Shown: positions 26,473-37,231 of the stretch, piece by piece
How positions within the stretch are numbered: position 1 is the stretch's first letter
Layout: each line of letters starts with the position of its first letter
DNA from: Methyloferula stellata AR4
GTDB lineage: Bacteria; Pseudomonadota; Alphaproteobacteria; Rhizobiales; Beijerinckiaceae
DNA length: 64,000 nucleotides
Direction: 5' to 3'
Assembly: GCF_000385335.1 (NCBI RefSeq)
Contig: NZ_ARWA01000001.1
Coordinates: forward strand, 884,001 to 948,000
The notes under the pieces: generated by a model
Database searches by the model: none
What the model saw: the letters and a program-made list of their open reading frames with translations, nothing else
What the model was told of the DNA's origin: nothing
Position numbers and translations under genes: made by a program

Positions 26473-27411
26473 CTAGACCTTGAACCCATGGGCTGGAAGC
26501 TCTGCCAGAATCGAGCGCGCGGCGTCTTCGCCGATTTTTACGGCCTCGGCAACCGGCCCCGAGGCCGAGACATCGACGGCATCGCCGCCGTCCGGACGCA
26601 GCAAAAGCCCTTGGAAGGCGAGATGGTCGCCCTGCACCTGCGCATAGGCGCCGATAGGCGTCTTGCAGGAGCCGTCGAGCACAGCGAGAAAGGCGCGTTC
26701 CGCCGCGAGCGCTATACCAGTGGCTGGATCGAGAATGGGTGCGAGCTCATTCAGCACTTTGCCGTCGCCCTGCCGCGCAGTTAGCCCGATTGCGCCTTGC
26801 CCGGCGGCAGGCAGAAATTCGTCAATGCCGAGAATCGTCGTTGCCCGCGCCTCGAGCCCAAGCCGCTTCAGCCCGGCGAGCGCCAGCAATGTGCCGGCGA
26901 ATGCGCCGGAGGCGACCTTGGCAAGCCGCGTCTCGACATTGCCGCGCAACAGCAAAATCTCGAGGTCGGGCCGCAGCCGTTTCAGCATGGCGCCACGGCG
27001 AAGAGAGGCCGTACCGACCTTGGCGCCCTTCGGCAAATCGCGCGGATGGCTGGCAACGGGGGAGATCCATACATCCCGCGCATCCTCGCGCGGCAAATAG
27101 CCGGCAATCGCGATCTCGGGCGGCAGAAGCGTCGGCAGATCCTTCGACGAATGAACGGCGAAATCGATGCCGCCGTTCATCAACGCGATGTCGAGTTCCT
27201 TGGTGAAGAGGCCCTTGCCGCCGGCTTCTTCCAGCGAGCGGTCCTGAATCTGATCGCCGGTGGTCTTGATGACGACGATCTCGATGGCGCTGGGCTCAAC
27301 CCCATGCGCTTCCGCGAGGCCCTTTTGAACCATATGCGCCTGGGCCAAGGCGAGGGGGCTACCGCGCGTGCCGAGTTTCAGCTTGAAGGGTCCTTGGTGC
27401 GAACTGTTCAT
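26473..27411 (-). CDS. hemC: Hydroxymethylbilane synthase (porphobilinogen deaminase)
   Basis: 312-residue haem-pathway enzyme that joins four porphobilinogens. Recognisable motifs: KLGTRGSPLALAQA, the catalytic Asp in FAVHSSKDLPT, RRGAMLKRLRPDLEI, and the dipyrromethane-cofactor Cys in VLDGSCKTPIGAYA. First gene of hemCD; divergent from tsaD across 123 bp, a common arrangement in Rhizobiales. Confidence 0.95.
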   Translation of the reverse strand: MNSSHQGPFKLKLGTRGSPLALAQAHMVQKGLAEAHGVEPSAIEIVVIKTTGDQIQDRSLEEAGGKGLFTKELDIALMNGGIDFAVHSSKDLPTLLPPEIAIAGYLPREDARDVWISPVASHPRDLPKGAKVGTASLRRGAMLKRLRPDLEILLLRGNVETRLAKVASGAFAGTLLALAGLKRLGLEARATTILGIDEFLPAAGQGAIGLTARQGDGKVLNELAPILDPATGIALAAERAFLAVLDGSCKTPIGAYAQVQGDHLAFQGLLLRPDGGDAVDVSASGPVAEAVKIGEDAARSILAELPAHGFKV

Positions 27412-27534
27412 ATAAGTGGGTGATTTCTCTCAAGGAAGATTGGGAAATAGCTTAAACCTTAGGCTATAAGGTGAGATCTCAAGCTGGCCAGGTTCGTCTC
27501 CATATATCTAGGACGGCCCGGCGTTCAAAGACAC

Positions 27535-28599
27535 ATGATGCGCGTTCTTGGAATTGAAACGACTTGCGACGAGACGGCCGCCGCCGTGGTGCAACTGCGC
27601 CCGGAGGGCGGTGGCGACATATTGTCGAACGAGATCATGAGCCAGATTGCCGAACATGCCGCCTATGGCGGCGTGGTGCCGGAAATCGCCGCCAGAGCCC
27701 ATATCGACGTGATCGACCGGCTGGTCGAGAGGGCGCTCATTCATGCCGGTCTGCGGCTCGACGAATTGGATGGGATCGCCGCCGCGGCGGGACCCGGCCT
27801 CATCGGCGGCGTCATCGTCGGCCTGACGACGGCCAAAGCCCTGGCGCTCGCGACGCGCAAACCCTTCATCGCCGTCAATCATCTCGAAGCCCACGCGCTG
27901 ACCGCGCGGCTGACGGACGGGATCGATTTTCCCTTTCTGCTGCTGCTCGTTTCGGGCGGCCATACGCAGCTCGTCGCGGTCAAGGGCGTCGGCGATTATG
28001 TACGACTTGGCTCGACCGTGGATGACGCGGTCGGCGAAGCTTTCGATAAGGTCGCTAAAATGCTGGGTCTACCCTATCCGGGCGGCCCACAGGTCGAGCA
28101 AGAGGCCGAAAAAGGCGATGCGTTGCGGTTTAATTTTCCGCGCCCCATGCTCGGTCGCGCCAAGGCCGATTTCTCGTTTTCCGGCCTCAAGACGGCGGTG
28201 CGGCTCGAAGCCGAAAGAATCGCGCCTTTGACGGCGACAGATGTCGCCGATCTCTGCGCCTCGTTCCAGGCGGCCGTCGTCGATACGATCGTCGATCGCT
28301 GCCGCGCCGGGCTGAAATTGTTTCGCGAGCGCATCGCGCGGACGCCACAGGCTCTGGTGGTCGCGGGTGGTGCCGCGGCCAATGGTGGAATCAGGCGGGC
28401 GCTTTTACGGTTCAGCGGGGAGACGGGTCTGAAACTCGTCCTGCCGCCGGCGGCGCTCTGTACCGATAATGGTGCGATGATCGCCTGGGCCGGAATCGAG
28501 CGCCTGTCCTTGGGACTGACGGACGATCTGACCTTCGCGGCGCGGCCGCGCTGGCCGCTCGATGCCGACGCGGATGCCGCGCATCACGGCAAAGCGTGA
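27535..28599 (+). CDS. tsaD: tRNA N6-adenosine threonylcarbamoyltransferase TsaD
   Basis: Catalytic subunit that transfers threonylcarbamoyl to A37 of ANN-decoding tRNAs. 354 residues. ASKHA-fold motifs: [16 protein letters not shown] at the N-terminus, metal ligands in NHLEAHAL, the phosphate motif [10 protein letters not shown], and [16 protein letters not shown]. Two adjacent ATGs (27535, 27538) are possible. The last four bases (GTGA) overlap the gpsA start, a conserved tsaD-gpsA coupling. Confidence 0.95.
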   Translation: MMRVLGIETTCDETAAAVVQLRPEGGGDILSNEIMSQIAEHAAYGGVVPEIAARAHIDVIDRLVERALIHAGLRLDELDGIAAAAGPGLIGGVIVGLTTAKALALATRKPFIAVNHLEAHALTARLTDGIDFPFLLLLVSGGHTQLVAVKGVGDYVRLGSTVDDAVGEAFDKVAKMLGLPYPGGPQVEQEAEKGDALRFNFPRPMLGRAKADFSFSGLKTAVRLEAERIAPLTATDVADLCASFQAAVVDTIVDRCRAGLKLFRERIARTPQALVVAGGAAANGGIRRALLRFSGETGLKLVLPPAALCTDNGAMIAWAGIERLSLGLTDDLTFAARPRWPLDADADAAHHGKA

Positions 28600-29600
28600 G
28601 CGAGAGCAACAGCCCGATCGCGGTCCTCGGCGCGGGCGCCTGGGGCACGGCGCTCGCCAATCTCGCCGCATATCATGGGACCAAAGTGGTGCTTTGGGGC
28701 CGCGATCCGCAACAGATCGCGGCGATGGCGGCCGAGCACGTCAATGCGCGGCATTTGCCGGGCGTGCCATTGGCGCCAAGCCTTGACGTCACCGCCGACC
28801 TCGCGGCGATTGCCGGCGCCAGTCTCATCCTTGCCGCTGTGCCGGCACAGGCGCTGCGCGGGGCCATGCGGCTTGCCGCGCCGCATATCTCGGCGGGCGT
28901 GCCCGTGATCATTTGCGCCAAGGGCATCGAGCGCACGAGCGGGCTTTTTCTGAGCGACGTTCTGGCCGAAGTCCTGCCGCAAAACCCCGCGGCGGTGCTT
29001 TCGGGGCCGGGTTTCGCGCAGGATGTCGGCAAGGGTCTGCCGACGGCGATCACGCTTGCCGCGAAAGATGCCGCGCTGGCCGAACGCCTCGGACAAAGGC
29101 TCGCCGTGCCTTGGGTGCGCTTCTATCATTCGAGCGATGTGCGCGGCGTCGAGATTGGCGGGGCTGCGAAAAACGTTCTTGCCATCGCGGTCGGCATAGC
29201 TGCCGGCCGCGGGCTTGGAGCGTCGGCCTGCGCGGCCTTGATCGCGCGGGGCTTCGCGGAATTGACCCGTTTCGGCGCGGCCTTCGGGGCCGAACCCGGC
29301 ACGCTGATGGGCCTCTCCGGCCTCGGCGATCTCGTGCTCACCTGCGGCTCGGCGCAATCGCGCAATTATGCCTTTGGTCTCGCGCTTGGACGCGGCACGC
29401 CGATGGATCAGGCGGTCGCGGCTGCGGGGCTCGTCGAGGGCGCCTATACGAGCGCGGTGCTCGTGAGCCTGGCGCAGCGCAAGGGCGTCGATATGCCGAT
29501 CGCGACCGCGGTGGACGCCGTGCTCACACAAAAGCTGTCGATTGATGCCGCGATCGAGGCTTTGCTCGCTAGGCCGGCGAAGCCGGAACGCTTATCGTGA
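28596..29600 (+). CDS. gpsA: Glycerol-3-phosphate dehydrogenase [NAD(P)+]
   Basis: Cytoplasmic enzyme reducing dihydroxyacetone phosphate to sn-glycerol 3-phosphate for phospholipid synthesis. 334 residues from a GTG overlapping tsaD. The dinucleotide motif is [12 protein letters not shown]; the catalytic Lys lies in [28 protein letters not shown] is the conserved C-domain motif. A family B repeat begins 8 bp after the stop. Confidence 0.95.
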   Translation: MSESNSPIAVLGAGAWGTALANLAAYHGTKVVLWGRDPQQIAAMAAEHVNARHLPGVPLAPSLDVTADLAAIAGASLILAAVPAQALRGAMRLAAPHISAGVPVIICAKGIERTSGLFLSDVLAEVLPQNPAAVLSGPGFAQDVGKGLPTAITLAAKDAALAERLGQRLAVPWVRFYHSSDVRGVEIGGAAKNVLAIAVGIAAGRGLGASACAALIARGFAELTRFGAAFGAEPGTLMGLSGLGDLVLTCGSAQSRNYAFGLALGRGTPMDQAVAAAGLVEGAYTSAVLVSLAQRKGVDMPIATAVDAVLTQKLSIDAAIEALLARPAKPERLS

Positions 29601-29607
29601 TCGCAAC

Positions 29608-29716
29608 GCCCTCGCCCTTCGAGGCTCGCCTTATGGCTCGCACCTCAGGGTGAGAGCTTGGGTTTGAGCCCTCATGCTGAGGGGGGTCCGCAGGACCCGT
29701 CTCGAAGCACGAGGGC
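29608..29716. repeat. Dispersed repeat, family B, copy 1
   Basis: Outer arms gccctcg...cgagggc enclose internal words ctcatgctgagg and cgtctcgaagcacgaggg. Related copies lie at 47655-47773 and 53198-53315. It fills the gap between gpsA and the EVE gene. Confidence 0.75.
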
Positions 29717-29745
29717 GCAAGAGCAATTCTATTCCGAGTAGTTCA

Positions 29746-30168
29746 ATGGCGCATTGGCTGATCAAAAGCGAACCGAATAAATGGTCTTGGGAGATGCAGG
29801 TCGAGGCCGGGGCGAAAGGCACGTTCTGGAACGGCGTGCGCAACCACACCGCGAAACAATATCTCATGGCGATGAAGAAAGGCGAGGAGGCCTTTTTCTA
29901 CCATTCGAATGTCGGCAAGGAGGTCGTCGGCATCGTCAAGGTCATCAAGACCTTTTACCCCGATCCGAGCGATGAAAGCGGCAAATTCGGCATGTGCGAC
30001 TTCGCGGCGGTGAAGCCTCTGAAACGCCCCGTGACACTCGAAGAGATCAAAAGTGACGAGCGGCTGAAAGACATGATCCTCGTCAATAATTCGCGCCTCT
30101 CGGTCCAGCCCGTGACGGACGAAGAATGGGCCTTGATTTGCCAGCTCGGCGGCCTCGCGAAGGAGTGA
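29746..30168 (+). CDS. EVE domain-containing protein
   Basis: 140-residue single-domain protein of the EVE/PUA-like (DUF55) fold, which binds modified bases in RNA or DNA. It begins MAHWLIKSEPNKWSWE, the canonical EVE start, and has the conserved AKQYLMAMKKGEEAFFYHSN core. ATG 29746 is chosen on this basis; the frame continues upstream into the repeat. In related genomes it sits downstream of gpsA, often with a YciI gene between; here a repeat takes that place. Its ligand is not known. Confidence 0.88.
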   Translation: MAHWLIKSEPNKWSWEMQVEAGAKGTFWNGVRNHTAKQYLMAMKKGEEAFFYHSNVGKEVVGIVKVIKTFYPDPSDESGKFGMCDFAAVKPLKRPVTLEEIKSDERLKDMILVNNSRLSVQPVTDEEWALICQLGGLAKE

Positions 30169-30177
30169 CGCCCAAAC

Positions 30178-30228
30178 GCCTTCGAAACGCGAAGGCCGCG
30201 TTTAAGCCGCGCCTCACGTCTTCGTGAG
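30178..30228. terminator. Two small hairpins after the EVE gene
   Basis: gccttcg/cgaaggc (30178-30196) and ctcacg/cgtgag (30213-30228) follow the EVE stop by 9 bp. No T-run is visible, so termination is only suggested. Confidence 0.35.
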
Positions 30229-30288
30229 TGCCTTTACGGTCGCCCATGAACGCGCCACAACCCATTGGAGCGCTACGGTCGATCGTGA

Positions 30289-31290
<1,002 letters not shown>

Positions 31291-31456
31291 CCGCGGACGG
31301 GAACGGCCGGGTGGAAATCGACCGGTCGCGACGTCACGGCGGGAAAGCGAATTTCAGCCTTATTCCAAAGGTTTGGTGAGAGCTGGTCATTTCCCCTTGA
31401 CCGGCGCCACACTCCCTTGCCAGATGGCGCCGCTTTTCCCAACCGCCCGCGAGCCC

Positions 31457-32023
31457 ATGCCCAAAATCGATGGAAACCAAATCACCCCCGGCACCGTCAT
31501 TGAACATCAAGGCGGCCTCTGGGTCGCGGTGAAGTCCAATACGGTGAAGCCCGGCAAGGGCGGCGCCTTCAACCAGGTCGAGCTGAAAAACCTGATCGAC
31601 GGGCGCAAGCTCAACGAGCGATTCCGCGCCGACGCGACGGTCGAGATGATCGAGCTCGAACTGAAGGATTTCAGCTTTCTCTATGCGGAGGGCGAGTCGC
31701 TGGTCTTCATGGATCTCGAATCCTATGAACAGATCGATCTTGCTACCGATTGGGTGGGTGAGCGCGCGGCTTTTTTGCAGGACGGGATGAAAGTCACGTT
31801 GCAAATGCATGAAGGCCGGCCGATCAGTATCCGTTTCCCGGTCCATGTCATCTTGCAGGTGGTCGAAGCCGATCCTGTCGTGCGCGGCCAGACGGCCGCC
31901 TCGTCCTATAAGCCGGCGAAGCTCGAAAACGGTTTGCGTGTCCTTGTGCCGCCCTTCATCGAGCCGGGCGAGCGCATCGTTGTCGATACGACCGAGGTCG
32001 CCTATCTAAGGCGGGCGGACTGA
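31457..32023 (+). CDS. efp: Elongation factor P
   Basis: 188-residue translation factor that relieves ribosome stalling at polyproline. Three OB-like domains; [20 protein letters not shown] begins domain I. The loop normally modified reads VKPGKGGAF, with Lys in the PGKGG position. ATG 31457 fits the family start; the frame is open to 31373. Family C-terminal signature [16 protein letters not shown] is present. Confidence 0.95.
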   Translation: MPKIDGNQITPGTVIEHQGGLWVAVKSNTVKPGKGGAFNQVELKNLIDGRKLNERFRADATVEMIELELKDFSFLYAEGESLVFMDLESYEQIDLATDWVGERAAFLQDGMKVTLQMHEGRPISIRFPVHVILQVVEADPVVRGQTAASSYKPAKLENGLRVLVPPFIEPGERIVVDTTEVAYLRRAD

Positions 32024-32040
32024 ACATCTCTATGCACGCC

Positions 32041-32128
32041 GTCATGGCCGGGCTTGTCCCGGCCATCCACGTCTCTCGGTAGATTTTGATTTGCAGACGT
32101 GGATGCCCGCGATAAGCGCGGGCATGAC
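32041..32128. repeat. Dispersed palindromic repeat, family D, copy 1
   Basis: gtcatggccggg...cccggcc on the left and gcccgcg...cgcgggcatgac on the right surround a stem ccacgtct/agacgtgg. Related units lie at 46880-46999 and 61070-61098. Located between efp and the phosphatase gene. Confidence 0.75.
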
Positions 32129-32207
32129 GCGTAACCAACACCATTGGTAAAACGCCTCTTTACAAGGGCTTTGGTTCGCAAAGGCCCTCCCTTTTCATGA
32201 GTTCCCT

Positions 32208-32999
32208 ATGATCCGTTCGGCTTTGATGAATGTGATGACGGCGGCGGCCTTGAAGGCCGGACGCGGTCTGAAACGCGATTTCGGCGAAGTCGAAAACCTG
32301 CAGGTCTCGATCAAGGGACCCGGCGATTTCGTTTCGGCCGCGGATAAGAAATCCGAGAAAACCCTGTTCGAAGAGTTGTCGAAGGCGCGGCCCGGCTACG
32401 GTTTCGTGCTCGAGGAAAGCGGCATCGTCGAGGGCAGCGACAAAAGCCACGTCTGGTACATAGATCCGCTCGACGGGACGACCAATTTTCTCCACGGCCT
32501 GCCGATTTTCGCGATCTCGATCGGGCTCGCGCGGGAAGGCCAATTGGTGGCGGGCCTCGTCTATAATCCGGCGACAGATGATATGTTCGTTGCCGAAAAG
32601 GGCCAGGGCGCCTGGGGCAATAGTCACCGTTTGCGCGTCGCAGCGAGGCGCAACATGGCTGATGCTTTGATCGGCTGCGGCGCACCGCATATAGGCAAGA
32701 TCAAGGAACATCCGCGCTTCCAGGCCGAATTCGCGGCTGTGACGGCAAAAGTGGTCAATATCCGGCGTCTCGGCGCGGCCGCCATCGATCTTTGCTATGT
32801 CGCGAGCGGCCGCTACGATGGGTTTTGGGAGCGCGGCCTGCAATCCTGGGACATGGCGGCTGGCGTTCATATCATCCGGGAGGCAGGCGGATACGTCACC
32901 GATGCCGATGGCGGGACCGATATGCTGACCAAGGGATCGATTTGCGCCGGCAATGAATTCGTCCAGCAGCATTTGCTGGATTTGATCCGGAGCGCCTGA
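32208..32999 (+). CDS. suhB: Inositol monophosphatase family protein
   Basis: 263-residue Mg-dependent phosphatase. Both metal-binding motifs are intact: DPLDGTTNFLHGLP and, near the C-terminus, WDMAAGVHIIREAGGYVTDADGG; Glu of VLEESG precedes them. Equivalent to SuhB, which hydrolyses inositol-1-phosphate and in E. coli also binds RNA polymerase/NusG. Which role it has here cannot be told. Confidence 0.88.
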   Translation: MIRSALMNVMTAAALKAGRGLKRDFGEVENLQVSIKGPGDFVSAADKKSEKTLFEELSKARPGYGFVLEESGIVEGSDKSHVWYIDPLDGTTNFLHGLPIFAISIGLAREGQLVAGLVYNPATDDMFVAEKGQGAWGNSHRLRVAARRNMADALIGCGAPHIGKIKEHPRFQAEFAAVTAKVVNIRRLGAAAIDLCYVASGRYDGFWERGLQSWDMAAGVHIIREAGGYVTDADGGTDMLTKGSICAGNEFVQQHLLDLIRSA

Positions 33000-33149
33000 C
33001 CTAGGACTTTCCGGCGGTGCGGGCGCGCCCGTGTGGAATTACGGCGAAAAAAGCGCCTTCTGCCATATTCGTCGTAATTTTGATGGAGAGCCGGTTCACT
33101 GTACCGAAAAATACTCTAGCATAGAGTCATCACGTCACCGGATTTCGCC

Positions 33150-34124
33150 ATGGCAGCCGAGGTCGACCCCTACAGACTGTCTTCGCCGCGCATCTTTCTC
33201 GCGCGGATGATCATCTTTCTTATTCTGGTCGGCTTCGTCGCGCTGATCCTCTACAAACAGATTCAGACGGCTTTTTTTGCCAATCCGGGCCTGAACGGGT
33301 TGATCGGCTTCGTCCTCCTCTTCGGCATCGGGCTTGGCCTCCGGCAGGTCGTCCGGCTGTTTCGCGAAGTGCGCTGGGTCAATGCTTTGACGCGTGGCGA
33401 CGCGGCCAAGGTCCCACAGCCGATTCTTCTCGCCCCCATGGCAACTTTGCTCGGCGACAAGCCGCGCTCGGCCATGTCGACCCATACATTGCGGACCATT
33501 CTCGATTCGGTCGGTTCAAGGCTTGACGAGGCGCGCGAAGTGGCCCGCTACCTGACCGGGCTTTTGATCTTTCTCGGCCTGCTCGGCACGTTTTGGGGCC
33601 TGCTCGAGACCGTGGGTTCGATCGGCGGCGTGATCAACTCCATGCAGACGGGCGCCGACGCGGCCGTCATGTTCGACGATCTCAAGAACGGTCTGGCGCT
33701 GCCGCTTGCCGGCATGAAAGTGTCCTTCACCTCATCGCTCTTCGGCCTCGCCGGATCGCTCATCCTGGGCTTTCTCGATCTTCAAGCGGGACAGGCGCAA
33801 AACCGCTTCTATAACGAGCTTGAAGACAATCTCACGGCCAGCACCTCGGCCGATAGCGCGACGGAGCAATTCTCCAGCCGCGATGGAATCGTGCTCGATC
33901 TGCGCGCGGCCATCGACAAGATTGCTCTCGCGGGCGACCAAAGCCATGCGCGGGCGACCTCGATTGCAATCGCCAATCTGGCGGACGGCATCCAAAATCT
34001 CGTCCATCATATGCGGTCCGAACAGCAGATGATCCGCGATTGGGTCGAGGCGCAGGCGGCGCAGAATCAGGAGATCAAAAACCTCCTGAAACGCTTTTCG
34101 GTTGAGCCTTCGGAGCGGCGCTGA
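33150..34124 (+). CDS. MotA/TolQ/ExbB-type proton-channel subunit
   Basis: 324-residue inner-membrane protein with four helices: about 20-42, 49-68, 130-155 and 190-210. The MotA/TolQ/ExbB core covers the last two (LGTFWGLLETVGSIGG and LPLAGMKVSFTSSLFGLAGS). A helical cytoplasmic C-terminus (220-324) follows. Its stop overlaps the start of an OmpA-domain gene (TGATG). The pair forms a stator-like complex; it is not next to flagellar, tol or tonB genes. In Rhizobiales such pairs occur as conserved housekeeping genes of uncertain envelope function. Confidence 0.85.
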   Translation: MAAEVDPYRLSSPRIFLARMIIFLILVGFVALILYKQIQTAFFANPGLNGLIGFVLLFGIGLGLRQVVRLFREVRWVNALTRGDAAKVPQPILLAPMATLLGDKPRSAMSTHTLRTILDSVGSRLDEAREVARYLTGLLIFLGLLGTFWGLLETVGSIGGVINSMQTGADAAVMFDDLKNGLALPLAGMKVSFTSSLFGLAGSLILGFLDLQAGQAQNRFYNELEDNLTASTSADSATEQFSSRDGIVLDLRAAIDKIALAGDQSHARATSIAIANLADGIQNLVHHMRSEQQMIRDWVEAQAAQNQEIKNLLKRFSVEPSERR

Positions 34125-35152
34125 TGGCCTTCGCGCGGGCACGCCGCACGCAGCGCACGATCGATTATTGGCCGGGCTTCGTCGACGCTTTGTCGACCAT
34201 GCTGCTCGTGATCATCTTTCTTCTGTCGGTCTTCATGATGGCGCAATTCTTTCTCGCGCGCGAAGTGACCGGCAAGGACACGGCCTTGACCAAGCTCAAT
34301 CACCAGATCGAGGAATTGACCTCGCTTCTCGCGCTTGAGCGCGCCGGCAAGGCCGAGGCTGAATCCAATGTCGCCTCGCTGTCTGCGACGCTCGATACGG
34401 CGCAAAAAGATAAATCCAAGCTGCAAAGTCTGATCGATGCGAATGGCGCCGGCTCCGCCGCCGCCGATGCGCGTGTCACCGCCGCTCAGCAACAGATCGA
34501 CGCCGAAAAGCAGGTCTCGGCGCGGGCCTTGGCTCAGGTCGAAATTCTGAACCAGCAGATCTCGGCATTGCGCCGTCAATTGGCGGCGCTTGAAGACGCT
34601 TTGTCGGCGTCCGAAAGCCGGGATCGTGAATCGCAAGCCAAGATCGCCGATCTCGGCTCGCGCCTTAATGTGGCTCTGGCGCAGAAGGTTCAGGAATTAT
34701 CGCGCTATCGCTCGGATTTCTTCGGCCGTCTGCGCGAGATTTTGGGCGATCGTCCCGGCGTGCGTGTCGTCGGCGACCGATTCGTGTTTCAATCGGAAGT
34801 CCTCTTCGATACGGGCCAGGCGGCGCTCAATCCGGCGGGCAAAACCGAACTTGATAAGCTCGCCTCTGCCTTGACCGAACTCGAACGCGAAATTCCGCCG
34901 GAAATCCCCTGGGTGATGCGGGTTGACGGCCATACCGACAAGAGGCCGATCCAATCGGCGCAGTTCCACTCGAATTGGGAGCTGTCCTCGGCCCGAGCCA
35001 TCGCCGTAGTGCAATATTTGATCTCGAAGGGCGTCTCGCCGCAGCGCTTGGTTGCAGCGGGTTTCGGCGAGTTCCAGCCCATCGATCAGGCCGATAATGA
35101 AGATGCCTATCGCCGCAACCGGCGTATCGAATTGAAACTCACCGAAAAATAA
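34124..35152 (+). CDS. MotB-like protein with OmpA peptidoglycan-binding domain
   Basis: 342-residue partner of the MotA/TolQ-like subunit. One N-terminal helix (about 20-42, VDALSTMLLVIIFLLSVFMM) carries the Asp expected for proton conduction. A long coiled coil (about 50-190, Ala/Gln/Glu-rich) leads to an OmpA-like domain with VDGHTDKRPIQS and the NRRIELKL end motif, which binds peptidoglycan. The gene overlaps its partner by one base. Its coiled coil is much longer than in MotB, implying a span across the periplasm. Confidence 0.86.
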   Translation: MAFARARRTQRTIDYWPGFVDALSTMLLVIIFLLSVFMMAQFFLAREVTGKDTALTKLNHQIEELTSLLALERAGKAEAESNVASLSATLDTAQKDKSKLQSLIDANGAGSAAADARVTAAQQQIDAEKQVSARALAQVEILNQQISALRRQLAALEDALSASESRDRESQAKIADLGSRLNVALAQKVQELSRYRSDFFGRLREILGDRPGVRVVGDRFVFQSEVLFDTGQAALNPAGKTELDKLASALTELEREIPPEIPWVMRVDGHTDKRPIQSAQFHSNWELSSARAIAVVQYLISKGVSPQRLVAAGFGEFQPIDQADNEDAYRRNRRIELKLTEK

Positions 35153-35261
35153 ACAAAGCGTAACCGCGCGGCATCGCCCTATTTCTCCGCTCGGGGTAGG
35201 GCGGTTTTAACCCTTTGCTGGCTAATTTCAGGCTCGGACTCGAGCGTGGAGTGGCCCAGCC

Positions 35262-36758
35262 TTGGAAATTATCGACACTTTCGTGGTTGGCGCCGGGCCC
35301 GCGGGATTGACGACGGCCTATACGCTCGCCAAGGCCCATCGCGACGTTCTCGTGATCGAACAAGATCCTGTCTATGTCGGCGGCATCAGCCGGACCGTCA
35401 ATTACAAGGGCTTTCTCTTCGACATCGGCGGCCATCGCTTCTTTTCGAAATCCAAGGAAGTCGTGGCGCTCTGGAACGAGATCCTGCCCGATGATTTCAT
35501 CGACCGCCCGCGCCTGTCGCGCATTTTCTACAAGAACAAATTCTATGCCTATCCGCTGAAGGCGTTCGAAGCCTTGCGCAATCTCGGGCTTTGGCAAAGC
35601 ACGGCTTGCATGGCCTCTTTCGCCTATGCGCAGGCCTTTCCGATTCATGCGCCGAAGACCTTCCATCAGTGGGTCCGCAACCAGTTTGGCGAAAGGCTCT
35701 TCTCGATCTTCTTCAAGACCTATACCGAAAAGGTCTGGGGCATGGGCTGCGACGAGATTTCGGCCGATTGGGCCGCCCAGCGCATCAAGGGCCTGAGCCT
35801 CGGAAGCGCCATTCTCGACGGGCTTCGCCGTTCGTTGGGGACGAAGCGCAAGTCAAGCGGCGGCGCGGTCGCCAAAACCCTGATCGAATCCTTTCGCTAT
35901 CCACGCCGCGGTCCGGGCATGATGTGGGAAGCCGCGACCGCCAAGATCAAAGCCCTGGGCGGCAACGTGCTGATGGATCGCAAGCTCTCCTCGCTGCATT
36001 GGGACGAGCGCAAAGGCCTCTGGACGATCAAGGTCGAGACGGGCGATGGCGTTGAAGAAACCTATGCCGCGCGCAACGTCGTTTCATCCGCCGCGATCCG
36101 CGATCTGATGGGCCGGCTGAGCCCGACGCCGCTCAGCCTTTTCCACGCGCGCCAGCTCAAATATCGCGACTTCCTGACCGTCGTGCTGATCGGCCGGAGC
36201 GAGAAGGCTCTGCCGGACAATTGGATCTATATCCATGACCCGCAGGTCAAGGTCGGCCGCGTTCAGAATTTCCGCTCCTGGTCGCCCGACATGATTCCAG
36301 ACGATGTCTCGACCTGTCTCGGACTTGAATATTTCTGCTTCGAGGGCGACGGCCTTTGGACCTCCTCCGACGCCGAGCTGATCGCGCTTGCCCGGCAGGA
36401 GATCGAGCATATCGGCCTGATGCGGTCCGAGGATATCGTCGATGCCTGCGTCGTCCGGCAGAAGAAAGCCTATCCGGTTTACGACGATGCCTATGCCGAC
36501 AATGTCGCCGTCATCAGGCGCGATCTGCAGACGAGCTTTCCGAGCCTCCATCTCGTCGGGCGCAACGGCATGCATAAATATAACAATCAGGATCATGCGA
36601 TGATGACCGGCATGCTCACGGCGGCGAATATTCTCGCGGGCGAACAGCGCTACGACGTCTGGCAGGTCAATGAAGATGCCGAATATGGCGAAGAGGGACT
36701 GTCGGGCGCCAAGGAAGCCTTGAAGAGCGAACGTCTCGTGCCGCAGCGTGCCGCCTGA
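35262..36758 (+). CDS. UDP-galactopyranose mutase-like FAD-dependent oxidoreductase
   Basis: 498-residue flavoprotein of the amine oxidase/UGM superfamily. FAD site VVGAGPAGLTTAYTL is followed by GGISRTVNYKGFLFDIGGHR and FFKTYTEKVWGMGCDEIS, which resemble the UDP-galactopyranose mutase group; the C-terminal FAD loop is NGMHKYNNQDHAMM. The start is TTG at 35262, the only plausible in-frame initiator. gtrA follows with a one-base overlap and a large membrane protein after that, so a role in envelope-sugar synthesis is inferred. Confidence 0.82.
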   Translation: MEIIDTFVVGAGPAGLTTAYTLAKAHRDVLVIEQDPVYVGGISRTVNYKGFLFDIGGHRFFSKSKEVVALWNEILPDDFIDRPRLSRIFYKNKFYAYPLKAFEALRNLGLWQSTACMASFAYAQAFPIHAPKTFHQWVRNQFGERLFSIFFKTYTEKVWGMGCDEISADWAAQRIKGLSLGSAILDGLRRSLGTKRKSSGGAVAKTLIESFRYPRRGPGMMWEAATAKIKALGGNVLMDRKLSSLHWDERKGLWTIKVETGDGVEETYAARNVVSSAAIRDLMGRLSPTPLSLFHARQLKYRDFLTVVLIGRSEKALPDNWIYIHDPQVKVGRVQNFRSWSPDMIPDDVSTCLGLEYFCFEGDGLWTSSDAELIALARQEIEHIGLMRSEDIVDACVVRQKKAYPVYDDAYADNVAVIRRDLQTSFPSLHLVGRNGMHKYNNQDHAMMTGMLTAANILAGEQRYDVWQVNEDAEYGEEGLSGAKEALKSERLVPQRAA

Positions 36759-37228
36759 TGATCATCACCTTGTCGATGAAAACCCGTCCCGCGCGTGACG
36801 ATGCTCCCGCGACCCTGCCGCGCCTGCCGGTCTTTTTGAAGGATCTCGTGGGCTACGGGCTTTGCAGCGCCGCGGCTCTCGTTTTGGATTGCGGACTTTT
36901 GTTCGGCCTCACCTCCGCGGGCTTGAATTATCTGCCAGCGGCGGCGATCGGATTTTTTTCCGGCATGCTGCTCGCCTATGTCTTGAGCATCCGCTTCGTC
37001 TATGCCGACCGCCGCAGCCCCAATCACACATGGGAGGCCGTCGGCTTCTTCATCATCGGGATGGCCGGCCTTGTGCTCAATCAAATCCTGTTGTTTGGAT
37101 TTGTCGACGGACTGGATCTCTCCTTGGTGGCCGCCAAGGGGCTCACGACCCTCTGCGTTTTCCTATTCAATTTCGCGGCGCGGCGCAGCGTCTTGTTTTC
37201 GCCGGACGCTTCGCCGGAAAAGGCTTGA
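36758..37228 (+). CDS. GtrA-family membrane protein
   Basis: 156-residue protein with four membrane helices (about 25-140), the GtrA/DPMS family thought to flip or help flip polyprenyl-linked sugars. Motifs: KDLVGYGLCSAAALVLDCGL and FLFNFAARRSVLFS near the C-terminus. ATG 36758 overlaps the upstream stop (TGATG); MKT at 36776 is another possible start. Its position between a UGM-like flavoprotein and a polytopic protein supports a sugar-lipid role. Confidence 0.87.
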   Translation: MIITLSMKTRPARDDAPATLPRLPVFLKDLVGYGLCSAAALVLDCGLLFGLTSAGLNYLPAAAIGFFSGMLLAYVLSIRFVYADRRSPNHTWEAVGFFIIGMAGLVLNQILLFGFVDGLDLSLVAAKGLTTLCVFLFNFAARRSVLFSPDASPEKA

Positions 37229-37231
37229 GGC

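Noticed and set aside
33150-35152. ZorAB-like anti-phage stator pair
   Set aside because: The MotA-like subunit lacks the very long tail of ZorA, no ZorC/D/E-type genes follow, and the neighbours are housekeeping genes. A Rhizobiales envelope pair is the better reading.
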